Source of the DNA: Methylopumilus sp026399645
Lineage (GTDB): Bacteria > Pseudomonadota > Gammaproteobacteria > Burkholderiales > Methylophilaceae
DNA: 64,000 nt
Strand: one strand, 5' to 3'
NCBI RefSeq assembly: GCF_965184065.1
Contig: NZ_OZ239098.1
A model generated the notes under the pieces. The model was not told the origin of the DNA. It worked only from the letters and a program-made list of their open reading frames with translations, and did not search any database. A program made the translations under genes and the position numbers. The first letter of the stretch is position 1. Every line of letters begins with the position of its first letter. Positions 17,986 to 26,979 of this stretch are shown here, piece by piece.

Positions 17986-18431
17986 TCACTTCCTATCGGT
18001 GTGAAGCCAATCAAGTGAAGATGGCGACCAAATGACTCGTGACTCAGCTCAATTGAAATATCAGGCTCTGGAAGCATAGCCCCTGCTTTTTCTGGCCACT
18101 CAATTAAACAAATAGACGTTTCATTAAAATATTCTCTAAATCCAGCATCGTCCCACTCATGCTCGCTTTTAAATCGATAAAGGTCAAAGTGATAGATCGT
18201 AAATTTTAGAAAGCTATAAGACTCAACCAGTGTGTAAGTTGGACTTTTAACTTTATCCTGATAACCAAGCCCGCGAAGGAGACCTCTTACAAATGTGGTT
18301 TTTCCTGCGCCTAATTCACCTTTTAAATATAAATTCATTCCGGGGCGTAAATGGCTCGACATGCTTTCTGCGAAACGAAGTGTTTCACTTTCATCTTTTA
18401 AGTCATAATTAGAATCAAACATCATAGACAT
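17964..18431 (-). CDS. tsaE: tRNA threonylcarbamoyladenosine biosynthesis ATPase TsaE
   Basis: ATPase partner of TsaB/TsaD in making t6A at position 37 of ANN-decoding tRNAs. Walker A GELGAGKTTFVRG lies near residues 40-52, followed by the switch motif SPTYTLVESY, IYHFDLYRF, and the Walker B-like ICLIEWPEKAG. The 155-residue length fits. It is first in the tsaE-amiC-miaA-exporter run. Only 24 bases separate it from the divergent queG start, so at least one of the two promoters must lie inside coding sequence. Confidence 0.95.
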   Translation of the reverse strand: MSMMFDSNYDLKDESETLRFAESMSSHLRPGMNLYLKGELGAGKTTFVRGLLRGLGYQDKVKSPTYTLVESYSFLKFTIYHFDLYRFKSEHEWDDAGFREYFNETSICLIEWPEKAGAMLPEPDISIELSHESFGRHLHLIGFTPIGSECLKTII

Positions 18432-18455
18432 TACTTATAAAAAAATAATTAAAAC

Positions 18456-19529
18456 ATGGCAGACATTTGGGATCAATTAGCATTGCAAATTAAAGACTGG
18501 GGCCAAGAAATTGGTTTTGCTCAAATTGGCATTGCTGATATAGATCTCAATCATACGAAAGATCATTATCTAGAATGGATTAAACAAGGATTCCATGGTG
18601 AGATGCATTATATGGTAAAACATGGTTCTCGGCGATATCAGCCAGATGAGTTAGTGCCTCATACCGTTCGAATTATTTCGGCTAGACTTAATTATTTTCC
18701 CCACTCTCAAAATTCAGAGGCCGTTTTAGAGGACGATCAAAAAGCTTTCATTTCTCGGTATGCATTAGGTCGCGATTACCATAAAGTCATGCGTGCTAAA
18801 TTAAAAAAACTTTCAGAAAAAATTCAAAAAGAAGCCCATAAGACTCTTGATCAATCATTTGAATTTAGATTATTTACAGATAGCGCTCCCGTTATGGAAG
18901 TTGAACTTGCTGAGAAGTCTGGTCTTGGTTGGCGAGGAAAACATACTTTACTAATTAATAAAGAACATGGTTCTTGGTTCTTCCTTGGTGAAATTTATAT
19001 TAACTTACCTCTGCCTATTGATAAAAAAGTGGAAAATCATTGCGGCACATGCACAAGCTGCATGGATGTATGTCCAACAAAAGCAATCATAGGGCCTTAT
19101 AAGCTCGATGCAAGGAAATGTATCTCTTACCTCACTATTGAACATAAATCCTCTATACCTTTGGAATTTAGAAAACAAATTGGTAATCGTGTGTATGGGT
19201 GTGATGACTGCCAATTGTATTGCCCTTGGAATAAATTTGGTCAAATGACCAAAGAGGATGATTTTAAGGTAAGGCACGGCTTAGACGATATTGAGCTCGT
19301 GGAATGCTTTTTATGGACCGAAGCAGAATTTACCAAACACATGGAAGGCAGCGCAATCCTTCGCATTGGTTATGAACAATGGTTGAGAAATATTGCGATT
19401 GGGCTTGGTAATGCTAAAACATCTGAAACTATCGTGACTGCCCTTAAGGGTCGACTAAATGAAGCCTCTCCGCTTGTCAAAGAACATATATCATGGGCGC
19501 TCGCGCAACATAATTTTCATATGAATTAA
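18456..19529 (+). CDS. queG: Epoxyqueuosine reductase QueG
   Basis: Cobalamin- and iron-sulfur-dependent enzyme that reduces epoxyqueuosine to queuosine in tRNA, the last step of the pathway. The 357 residues contain the conserved substrate/cobalamin region RYALGRDYHKVMRAKL and DSAPVMEVELAEKSGLGWRG (in pieces), and two [4Fe-4S] motifs, CGTCTSCMDVCPTKAI and CDDCQLYCPWN. The C-terminal helical repeat region completes the family layout. It is transcribed away from tsaE. The enzyme needs cobalamin, so either synthesis or uptake of B12 is implied. Confidence 0.96.
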   Translation: MADIWDQLALQIKDWGQEIGFAQIGIADIDLNHTKDHYLEWIKQGFHGEMHYMVKHGSRRYQPDELVPHTVRIISARLNYFPHSQNSEAVLEDDQKAFISRYALGRDYHKVMRAKLKKLSEKIQKEAHKTLDQSFEFRLFTDSAPVMEVELAEKSGLGWRGKHTLLINKEHGSWFFLGEIYINLPLPIDKKVENHCGTCTSCMDVCPTKAIIGPYKLDARKCISYLTIEHKSSIPLEFRKQIGNRVYGCDDCQLYCPWNKFGQMTKEDDFKVRHGLDDIELVECFLWTEAEFTKHMEGSAILRIGYEQWLRNIAIGLGNAKTSETIVTALKGRLNEASPLVKEHISWALAQHNFHMN

Positions 19530-19538
19530 GTATGTCTT

Positions 19539-19547
19539 TGCTATAAT
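19539..19547 (+). promoter_or_regulatory. Extended -10 promoter upstream of pgi
   Basis: The sequence TGCTATAAT is a perfect consensus TATAAT box preceded by the TGn extension that can replace a good -35 box; no convincing -35 hexamer is visible 17 bases upstream. It lies about 53 bases before the pgi ATG, in the only gap between queG and pgi. Confidence 0.5.
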
Positions 19548-19599
19548 GAGAAGCTATATTGAAATTTTCATCATTAAATCCTTGAGTTGAACGTTATAC

Positions 19600-21249
19600 A
19601 TGTCGCAAATTAATCAGTCGCCTATCTGGCAAGCGCTAAATCAACATAAAAAAGAAATCGAATCCATCTCACTTCGCGAGATGTTCAAGTCAGACCCTGA
19701 ACGTTTTAATCAATTTCACATTCAGTTTAATGATTTACTTCTGGATTACTCAAAACATCACATTTCAAAAGAAACAATTAGCCTCCTAGTTAAGCTTGCA
19801 AAAGAAGCGGATGTAGAGAGTTGGCGAGATCGCATGTTTGAAGGTGAAAAAATAAACTCCACTGAACATCGTGCAGTGCTTCATACAGCACTTCGAAATC
19901 AAAATGAAACACCGATTATGTCCGATGGCGAAGATGTCATGCCTAAAGTTAAAAAAGTACTCAAAAAAATGCGCCGTTTTAGCGAAGAAGTAAGATCAGG
20001 CCAATGGAAAGGCTTTACTGGCAAAGCAATTACGAGTGTGATTAATATCGGTATAGGCGGCTCTGATTTAGGACCTGCTATGGTTTGTCAGGCATTGAAA
20101 CTTTATGGCTCAAAAACTATAACACCCTATTTCGTATCTAACGTAGACGGTGCCGACCTTTCACAGGCATTAGAAAAATGTAATCCAGAAACAACACTTT
20201 TTATTGTTGCTTCTAAAACATTTACGACGCAAGAAACAATGACCAATGCTTTCTCGGCAAGGGATTGGTTTCTCAAGGCTGCAAAAGATAACCAACATAT
20301 TAAGAAACACTTTGTTGCGCTGTCGACAAATCAGCATGTCGTATCACAATTCGGTATCGACACAGAAAATATGTTTGAGTTTTGGGATTGGGTAGGCGGT
20401 CGCTACTCCCTTTGGTCTGCGATCGGTCTTTCTATTGCGTTATATATTGGTATGGATAGTTTTGAAGAATTGCTTAAGGGCGGATTCGAAATGGACGAGC
20501 ATTTTAAAACAGCGCCCATAGAACAAAATATTCCAATGATGATGGGCTTATTAGGTGTTTGGAACATTAATTTCTTCAACTTTCCCACCCATGCGATCTT
20601 AGCTTATGACCAAGGATTGTCGAAGTTAGCTCCTTATCTTCAACAAGCAGATATGGAAAGTAACGGCAAATTTATCAATCGCGATGGAGAGCGTATTGAT
20701 TTTCATACAGGCCCTGTCCTCTGGGGTGAGGTTGGCACCAATGGCCAGCATGCCTTCTACCAACTTCTTCACCAAGGTACAGAAATTATTCCAGCAGATT
20801 TTATGATACCAATTGAGTCTCATTACGCGATAGGCAAAGACGGTGATGAACATCATAAAATTTTACTTGCAAACTTTATCGCGCAAACGCAATCGCTCAT
20901 GCTAGGAAAAACATATGATGAAGCGCGCGCTGAAATTGAAAAACAAGGCTTTGAAGGTGAGGATATTGAAAGCTTTATCCCTCAAAAAACATTTGAAGGT
21001 AATCGCCCCACTTCATCCATACTTTTCCAAAAGTTAACTCCAAAGACTTTGGGTCAGCTTATTGCGATGTATGAACATAAGATCTTTACCCAAGGCATCA
21101 TATGGAATATCAATTCATTTGATCAATGGGGCGTGGAATATGGCAAGCAAATTGCAAAACAGGTTTTACCAAAACTATCTGAAAAAACACCTACACATGA
21201 CTTTGACAGTTCTACAAATGGACTAATTAATTACATTAAAAAAAATTAA
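19600..21249 (+). CDS. pgi: Glucose-6-phosphate isomerase
   Basis: Interconverts glucose-6-phosphate and fructose-6-phosphate in the cytoplasm. In a RuMP methylotroph this moves newly fixed hexulose-derived fructose-6-phosphate into the oxidative glucose-6-phosphate branch. The 549-residue length matches the E. coli type. Visible motifs are NIGIGGSDLGPAMV, the sugar-phosphate site SKTFTTQETMTNA, VGGRYSLWSAIGLSIAL, GTNGQHAFYQLLHQG, and the C-terminal signature GQLIAMYEHKIFTQGIIW with the active-site Lys in FDQWGVEYGKQIA. It is monocistronic by context, converging on the sppA-like gene. Confidence 0.98.
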   Translation: MSQINQSPIWQALNQHKKEIESISLREMFKSDPERFNQFHIQFNDLLLDYSKHHISKETISLLVKLAKEADVESWRDRMFEGEKINSTEHRAVLHTALRNQNETPIMSDGEDVMPKVKKVLKKMRRFSEEVRSGQWKGFTGKAITSVINIGIGGSDLGPAMVCQALKLYGSKTITPYFVSNVDGADLSQALEKCNPETTLFIVASKTFTTQETMTNAFSARDWFLKAAKDNQHIKKHFVALSTNQHVVSQFGIDTENMFEFWDWVGGRYSLWSAIGLSIALYIGMDSFEELLKGGFEMDEHFKTAPIEQNIPMMMGLLGVWNINFFNFPTHAILAYDQGLSKLAPYLQQADMESNGKFINRDGERIDFHTGPVLWGEVGTNGQHAFYQLLHQGTEIIPADFMIPIESHYAIGKDGDEHHKILLANFIAQTQSLMLGKTYDEARAEIEKQGFEGEDIESFIPQKTFEGNRPTSSILFQKLTPKTLGQLIAMYEHKIFTQGIIWNINSFDQWGVEYGKQIAKQVLPKLSEKTPTHDFDSSTNGLINYIKKN

Positions 21250-21262
21250 TAACCTATTGATA

Positions 21263-22237
21263 TTATTTGATAATTAATTTTTGATTTAATATAGCTGCTC
21301 GTAAAGATTCATTCATAGAAGACCCTAAGCTTGCACCAAATTTACGGGCAAAACGGTCAGCAAAACCTTCGTAAGTCGTAAAATCAACCACCTCTTCAGC
21401 TTTAATAATTTCACGAGCAACATAATCATAATTACCAAAGCCATCAGCTAAACCTAATTTGACAGCAGCTTCACCATTCCAAAAAAGGCCACTAAATGTT
21501 TCCGGCGACTCTTTAAGTCGATTACCACGGCCGTCTTTAACCACTTTGATAAATTGCTGATGAACCTGATTGAGCATTTCTTGAACAAAAGCTTGTTGCT
21601 TTGGACTCACTGGTGAGAAAGGATCAAGCATGGCTTTGTTTGAGCCTGCAGTCATCAGTCGTCTTTCAACGCCCGCTTTCTTCATGGTCTCCGTAAAACC
21701 AAAGCCATCCATAAGAACGCCAATAGAGCCAACAATACTGGCCTTATCCACAAAAATTTCGTCTGCAGCTACAGCAATATAATAACCACCCGAAGCGCAA
21801 ATATCTTCCACGACTGCATAAACTGGAATATGAGGATGTAATTTTTTTTGTCGTTTAATTTCATCATTAATCATTCCGGCTTGAACTGGACTTCCACCCG
21901 GGCTATTAATTTTTAAAATAATGCCTTTCGTTCCGCGACTGTCATAAGCCCTTTGCACACTCTCGAAAAAGTCTTTTGCATTAACCTCATCCTTCTCTCC
22001 TATCACACCGTTAATTTCAATCAGTGCGGTATGAATGCCAGACCCACCCTTGGTATGCGTGGCACCAAATGCAAAAAATAAAAGCACAAAAAGATATAAA
22101 AATGTAATCGATTTGAAAAAAATACCCCAACGCCTTGCGATTTTTTGCTCGTCTAAAGCTGAAAGCGCAATTTTTTCTAAAGCTTCTCTTTCCCAATGTG
22201 CGTTTGTTTTACTTTCTGTCTTTTTTCTTACTGCCAT
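21263..22237 (-). CDS. Signal peptide peptidase SppA-like S49 serine protease
   Basis: Membrane-anchored protease of the short (about 36 kDa) SppA type, expected to degrade leftover signal peptides or act in envelope quality control. One transmembrane segment spans residues about 41-58, with a charged cytoplasmic tail before it. The Ser-Lys dyad is S149 (CASGGYYIA) and K201 (AGSNKAM). NSPGGSPVQAG and SIVGSIGVLMDGFGFTETM support the S49 fold. It is the last gene of the rluC-HAD-Rieske-S49 run. Confidence 0.92.
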   Translation of the reverse strand: MAVRKKTESKTNAHWEREALEKIALSALDEQKIARRWGIFFKSITFLYLFVLLFFAFGATHTKGGSGIHTALIEINGVIGEKDEVNAKDFFESVQRAYDSRGTKGIILKINSPGGSPVQAGMINDEIKRQKKLHPHIPVYAVVEDICASGGYYIAVAADEIFVDKASIVGSIGVLMDGFGFTETMKKAGVERRLMTAGSNKAMLDPFSPVSPKQQAFVQEMLNQVHQQFIKVVKDGRGNRLKESPETFSGLFWNGEAAVKLGLADGFGNYDYVAREIIKAEEVVDFTTYEGFADRFARKFGASLGSSMNESLRAAILNQKLIIK

Positions 22238-22258
22238 TTGTCATACTCCATAAAAGCT

Positions 22259-22606
22259 TTAAAAAATTTCAACCCATAATACATTGTTTGATTCTGTAAC
22301 ATTTAATTTTTGTAATGTTTCACCGCGACAAGGCCCTGAAATACATTCTCCTGAAGCGGGATGGTAAATAGCGCCATGGGTAGAACATACAATCCACTCT
22401 TTTTCATCATCCATAAATTCATTTGGTTTGTAATCAAGCTCAATCGGCATGTGCTGACATTGGTTAAGATAAGCATGGTACTTGCCCTCAAAAAGAACTG
22501 CAAAGCCTGATTGTGTTGCAGACGCTTTTTGATATTCAAATTTAACGGTTGAACCCTCGCCTTGAAAATCTTTTTTATCTATTTCAATTTTTACGTTTGA
22601 ACTCAT
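22259..22606 (-). CDS. Rieske-type [2Fe-2S] ferredoxin protein
   Basis: A small soluble Rieske protein of 115 residues. The cluster ligands are the pair CQH in the first motif (LNQCQHMPIEL) and CSTHG in the second, followed by AIYHPASGECISGPCRG, which shapes the cluster pocket. It lacks a signal peptide and is not fused to an oxygenase, so it probably acts as a cytoplasmic electron carrier; its partner is unknown. The start overlaps the HAD phosphatase gene by 4 bases. Confidence 0.9.
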   Translation of the reverse strand: MSSNVKIEIDKKDFQGEGSTVKFEYQKASATQSGFAVLFEGKYHAYLNQCQHMPIELDYKPNEFMDDEKEWIVCSTHGAIYHPASGECISGPCRGETLQKLNVTESNNVLWVEIF

Positions 22607-23256
22607 GGTAACAAGAAATCTACAACCTCTTTAAAAGAATCGAAGCATGCCAAAGGCTCATAAGTGAGCAACACATCTTTAGGTTGGGCTCCGTAAGTCA
22701 CCGCGATACTTTGAATACGGGCGTTCCTTCCCATCTCAAGATCGTAGTGAGTATCTCCTACAATCACGGCGCGATCAGCTGGAATCTTAGTTTCTTCTAA
22801 AATAGCCTCTACCATATGAGGGTGAGGTTTTGAAAAGCACTCATCTACTGTTTTAGTTGATACAAAATATTTATTTAATTCAGTATCTTGCAACGCAAAC
22901 TTCAACCCCTTTCTACTTTTTCCGGTGGCTACTGCGAGCTTACATTTATGCTGATAAAGTTGCCCGATTCCCTCTTTTACGCCATCAAAAAGATATGAAT
23001 TACCCTCATTTGCATGATAATGCGTGCGGTAACCTTCGGCTACTTTCTCTAATAATTCAGTAGATAAATGAGGGAACAGTTTAAGTAATAATTGATTTAA
23101 ACCCAATCCTAAAGTTTTTAAAATTAATGCTCTAGGGGGCGCTATAACACCGGCACCTTCAGCTGCTGATATAACTGCATCTACAATGATGCCTGTCGAA
23201 TCTGCAACCGTGCCATCCCAGTCCAAAATAACTAAATCAAAGCGAGGTGATTTCAT
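22603..23256 (-). CDS. HAD-superfamily phosphatase, phosphoglycolate phosphatase-like
   Basis: Aspartate-dependent phosphatase of the Gph/PpaX-like HAD group. Motif I is LVILDWDGTVADS with the nucleophile Asp, motif II is the AVATGKSRKGL threonine/serine region, and motifs III/IV are KPHPHMV and VIVGDTHYDLEMGRNA. The helical cap between motifs I and II is of the C1 type. The natural substrate is not evident; family members act on phosphoglycolate or other small phosphates. It overlaps rluC by 4 bases. Confidence 0.88.
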   Translation of the reverse strand: MKSPRFDLVILDWDGTVADSTGIIVDAVISAAEGAGVIAPPRALILKTLGLGLNQLLLKLFPHLSTELLEKVAEGYRTHYHANEGNSYLFDGVKEGIGQLYQHKCKLAVATGKSRKGLKFALQDTELNKYFVSTKTVDECFSKPHPHMVEAILEETKIPADRAVIVGDTHYDLEMGRNARIQSIAVTYGAQPKDVLLTYEPLACFDSFKEVVDFLLP

Positions 23257-24245
23257 GAGGCTTGCTGACTTAAAAATGCATCAAGCTCCAGGGGTAAAGG
23301 GGCTTTTAACTCTAAAGGCTCCTCAGTTAAAGGGTGTTTCATTTTCATAGAGAATGCATGAAGAAACATCCGTTTTAAGCCCTTTTTTTGTAGCGACTTG
23401 TTTAAGGAAAAGTCCCCATATTTGTCGTCACCTAGAATAGGGAATCCTAGGTGAGCGAGCTGAACTCTAAGCTGATGGGTTCTTCCGGTAATCAGTTTAG
23501 CTTCAAGGAGAGTGTAAGGCCCTAAAGATTTTTTTAAGTAAAAGATCGTTTTGCTCATTTGATTTTGGCTATCATCATCTTCATCGTCAGTTACGTTGAC
23601 CCGTCTCTCGCCTCCTTGTGTGAAGGTTTTTTTGAGCATAAGTTCGACTGTTTTCTTGGACTCAGTCCACTGACCTTCAACCATCATGGTGTATTTTTTT
23701 TCAATACGATTATGCCGCATCATATCGTGCATATTGACGAGTGCTGAACGCTTTTTGGCAATCAATAAAATGCCAGAGGTTTCCCGATCAATACGATGAA
23801 CGAGCTCTAAAAATTTGGCTTTAGGTCTTGCATGGCGAATCAATTCTATGACGCCAAAATTAAGTCCACTACCGCCGTGGACAGCATAGCCGCTTGGTTT
23901 ATTAATCGCCAATAAAGCATCATCTTCGTAAATAACATTAGTGTCTAACCAAGCGGTTTGTTGTTGTTTGGGTTCAATAACGTGGGGTGTTCTCTCAGTC
24001 TCTATGGCAATAGGAGGGATTCTTACTTGATCCCCGATCATCAGACGATAAGTAGTGTCGACTCGTTTTTTATTCACCCTCACCTCACCACTTCTAAGGA
24101 TTTTATAAACATGGCTTTTAGGCACATTTTTTAAAATTTTTAAGAGAAAATTATCGATTTTTTGTGTCTCGCTTGCTTCATCCACAAGGACAAATGTAGC
24201 TTTTTCATCAGAAAAAAGATTTTTAAGGTTTGTATTTTGAGCCAT
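23253..24245 (-). CDS. rluC: 23S rRNA pseudouridine synthase RluC
   Basis: Makes pseudouridines in helix 39/90 regions of 23S rRNA (in E. coli positions 955, 2504 and 2580). An S4 domain (KILRSGEVRVNKKRVDTTY) precedes the RluA-type catalytic domain with the active Asp in LVHRIDRETSGILLIAKKR and the downstream LITGRTHQLRVQLAHLGFPILGDDKYGD block (in pieces). The 330-residue length and position next to rne are typical of betaproteobacteria; RluD would be the other possibility. It is the first gene of a four-gene overlapping run. Confidence 0.9.
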   Translation of the reverse strand: MAQNTNLKNLFSDEKATFVLVDEASETQKIDNFLLKILKNVPKSHVYKILRSGEVRVNKKRVDTTYRLMIGDQVRIPPIAIETERTPHVIEPKQQQTAWLDTNVIYEDDALLAINKPSGYAVHGGSGLNFGVIELIRHARPKAKFLELVHRIDRETSGILLIAKKRSALVNMHDMMRHNRIEKKYTMMVEGQWTESKKTVELMLKKTFTQGGERRVNVTDDEDDDSQNQMSKTIFYLKKSLGPYTLLEAKLITGRTHQLRVQLAHLGFPILGDDKYGDFSLNKSLQKKGLKRMFLHAFSMKMKHPLTEEPLELKAPLPLELDAFLSQQAS

Positions 24246-24636
24246 ATTTTGTGTAATTTGATTTATACCCTATACTAGGACTGTTCAGATGCTCTTAATC
24301 AATTGAATTAAAGAGATAATTTAAGCTGAATTATACCGTGACAACAAATTACTATGGCTTTTTCCGCTCGCCTTATTTTAAGTAGCGGCCTTGAAACAAG
24401 GTTTAAAAATTTAAAGAATATTTTAGTTTTATTGCACATGTTCACAACAAAGATTAATAAATATATTGCTCAACAATCTTACAAATAAGATTTGTGATTA
24501 AGTAAATAGTTTAAAAAAACTTTTTGACAAAAAAGTTTTAACTCAAGGAACGCTAACCTTTCCTAAGGTTAGGTGTGCACCTGAACAGCTGAAATACATT
24601 CTTTATCTTAAAACCTGCTTGTAGGAGTTTTAGATA
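24246..24636 (+). promoter_or_regulatory. Long non-coding leader of rne
   Basis: This 391-base gap between divergent rluC and rne contains no plausible coding frame. Long, structured leaders that let RNase E cleave and control its own mRNA are known in enterobacteria, and this gap has the same position. The clearest structure is the hairpin at 24553-24572, listed separately. The 8-base sequence CTGTTCAG near 24278 recurs inverted (CTGAACAG) at 24582-24589, allowing long-range pairing. Promoters for both genes must lie here, but I see no strong -35/-10 pair. Confidence 0.6.
24553..24572 (+). promoter_or_regulatory. Stem-loop in the rne leader
   Basis: CTAACCTT (24553-24560) pairs perfectly with AAGGTTAG (24565-24572) around the 4-base loop TCCT, 65 bases before the rne ATG. 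An overlapping smaller pairing AGGTG/CACCT (24571-24582) follows at once. There is no T run, so it is more likely an mRNA structural element than a terminator. Confidence 0.5.
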
Positions 24637-26979
24637 ATGAAACGTATGCTTTTTAATGCAACCCAATCAGAAGAATTGCGAGTTGCGATTGTAGATGGTC
24701 AAAAATTAATCGATCTAGATATTGAACGTGGAAGTCGCGCTTTAAAGAAAAGTAATATTTATAAAGGCATTGTGACTCGTGTAGAACCTTCGCTTGAAGC
24801 TGCTTTTGTAAACTACGGTACAGAGCGTCATGGCTTTTTGCCTTTCAAAGAAATTTCACCGCAATACTTTAAAGATTCAACTCAAAATCGCCCTCGCATT
24901 CAAGATGTCATTGAAGAAGGTCAAGAAATCATTGTCCAAGTTACAAAAGAAGAACGTGGCAACAAAGGTGCCGCGCTTTCAAGCTACCTTTCTCTTGCAG
25001 GACGATATATCGTATTAATGCCAAATAATCCAGATGGCGGAGGTGTTTCAAGACGTGTTGAAGGTGAAGAGCGCAATGAATTCCGCGATCATATTTCAAA
25101 CTTAGATATCACAGAAGGTATGAGTGTTATTGGTCGAACAGCGGGTGTGGGTTCCTCTCTTGAAGAGCTGCAGTGGGATTTAAATTATCTAAAACAACTG
25201 TGGACAGCGATTGAAGAAGCATCTCAAGGCCAATCAGGCGCATTCCTCATTTATCAAGAAGGCAATCTTGTTATTCGTGCCATCAGAGACTACTTTCATC
25301 CTGAGATAGGTGAAATTCTCATTGATACTCAAGAGATTTATGACCAAGCGACACAATTTATGAATCATGTGATGCCAAATTATGTAGATCGCGTAAAACT
25401 CTATGAAGATGAAGTTTCTTTATTTTCTCGCTTCCAAATTGAACATCAAATTGAATCTGCTTTTTCAAGAGAAGTGAGATTACCTTCTGGTGGCGCTATT
25501 GTGATTGACCATACAGAAGCTCTTGTTTCTATAGATGTGAACTCATCAAGAGCCACTAAAGGAAGTGATATTGAACACACGGCATTTAATACAAATATTG
25601 AAGCTGCTGAAGAAGTAGCTAAACAGTTAAGACTTCGCGACTTAGGCGGCCTAATTGTCATTGACTTTATTGATATGGAAAGCCAAAAAAATCAACGTGA
25701 AGTAGAAAACCGATTTAGAGATGCACTTCATCACGATCGCGCACGAGTCCAAACTGGAAAAATTTCACGCTTTGGATTACTCGAGCTTTCTCGTCAGCGA
25801 CTTCGTCCAAGTATCGGCGAATCAAGCAATAGTTTATGTACTAAATGTAATGGTACTGGCTCAATTAGAGATATTCAATCATCGGCATTACATATTCTTC
25901 GTATGATTCAAGAAGAAGCTATGAAAGAACATAATGCAACTATTTCAGCTCAATTGCCTATTGAAGTTGCTACATTCCTTCTAAATGAAAAGCGCTCAGA
26001 TATATACAGTCTCGAACAGCGCTTAAAAGTTGAAATTATTTTAATCCCTAATAAGCATCTTGAATCTCCAAATTATTCAATCTCAAGTGCTAAACAAGAA
26101 GATATTGCTAATCAATCTAAGCCTAGTTACCAAATGATGGAGTCTCTTAATGAAGGTAATCAAGTTTTAAATTATAAACAAGCCTCTAGCGAACCAAAAC
26201 AAGAGCCTTTAGTAAAAGGTATTGTTCCTGATACCCCTGCTCCAACAGGATCGGGAAAACCAAATAAAACATTATTTGGATTCTTTAAAAATCTTATTGC
26301 TGGTGATGATGAAAATACTCAAAATTCTACTGAAGAAAAATCAAAAGTTTCAGAAACGACAGAAAATAATCGTCCGCGTCCGCAAAATAATAATCGAGGA
26401 CGTAATAATCGCAATCAAAAATTTAAACAGCAGCATAACAATAAAAAACCTCAAGGAGAGGCGAAACCTTCTGAAACAGATGTAACGCTTCCTTCAGAAA
26501 AAACATCTCCTGCTGAAACACGACCTAATCAAGATAACAATAGACGTGGGCGAAACAATAACAATAGTCGCGGTCGTTTTAACAAAGATCGCGGAACAAG
26601 ATCGAATCAAGGTCCAAATGATTTTGAGAAAAAAGCTTTAGCATCTCAAGATGCGCCAATCTTAAATAAATCTGCTCCTGAAGCAAGAGTCCCTCAGGTC
26701 ACAAAATCAGAGCCTAAGCCAATTGAAGCATCCAAAAAACCTACTCCTCCCAAACCTAGAAAAAGAGTAGAAGAAAAACCAGTTGATCTAAAGGCAGTCG
26801 GTCTTGAGCTTGTTGAGACAAAAGCTAAATCAAAACCTAAGGCTAAAAAAGAAGTCGAAGAAAAACCGAAAAAAGTAGCACCAAAGAAAACAGCTGCTTG
26901 GCAAAAGAAAGAAAAAGCTAAAGATGAACCTATCGTAATGGTTGAAACAAAGGCTACAAAGAAAAAACCTGCTAAATAG
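24637..26979 (+). CDS. rne: Ribonuclease E
   Basis: Main endoribonuclease of mRNA decay and of rRNA and tRNA processing. The N-terminal catalytic half holds the S1 RNA-binding domain (about 38-125; NIYKGIVTRVEPSLEAAFVNYG in pieces), a 5' sensor, and the DNase I-like core with the metal aspartates in ALVSIDVNSSRATKG and GGLIVIDFIDM. The Zn-link CTKCNGTG follows. From about residue 490 to 780 the protein is low complexity: Arg/Asn-rich (NNRGRNNRNQ, RRGRNNNNSRGR), then Lys/Pro/Glu-rich, as expected for the RNA- and degradosome-binding scaffold. An SD-like GTAGGAG lies 14 bases upstream. It overlaps the convergent crcB by 8 bases. Confidence 0.97.
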   Translation: MKRMLFNATQSEELRVAIVDGQKLIDLDIERGSRALKKSNIYKGIVTRVEPSLEAAFVNYGTERHGFLPFKEISPQYFKDSTQNRPRIQDVIEEGQEIIVQVTKEERGNKGAALSSYLSLAGRYIVLMPNNPDGGGVSRRVEGEERNEFRDHISNLDITEGMSVIGRTAGVGSSLEELQWDLNYLKQLWTAIEEASQGQSGAFLIYQEGNLVIRAIRDYFHPEIGEILIDTQEIYDQATQFMNHVMPNYVDRVKLYEDEVSLFSRFQIEHQIESAFSREVRLPSGGAIVIDHTEALVSIDVNSSRATKGSDIEHTAFNTNIEAAEEVAKQLRLRDLGGLIVIDFIDMESQKNQREVENRFRDALHHDRARVQTGKISRFGLLELSRQRLRPSIGESSNSLCTKCNGTGSIRDIQSSALHILRMIQEEAMKEHNATISAQLPIEVATFLLNEKRSDIYSLEQRLKVEIILIPNKHLESPNYSISSAKQEDIANQSKPSYQMMESLNEGNQVLNYKQASSEPKQEPLVKGIVPDTPAPTGSGKPNKTLFGFFKNLIAGDDENTQNSTEEKSKVSETTENNRPRPQNNNRGRNNRNQKFKQQHNNKKPQGEAKPSETDVTLPSEKTSPAETRPNQDNNRRGRNNNNSRGRFNKDRGTRSNQGPNDFEKKALASQDAPILNKSAPEARVPQVTKSEPKPIEASKKPTPPKPRKRVEEKPVDLKAVGLELVETKAKSKPKAKKEVEEKPKKVAPKKTAAWQKKEKAKDEPIVMVETKATKKKPAK

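Noticed and set aside
26240..26979. Asn/Arg- and Lys/Pro-rich DNA in the 3' part of rne considered as a possible repeat array or frameshifted gene
   Set aside because: The frame stays open and the composition is that of the disordered scaffold region expected of RNase E.
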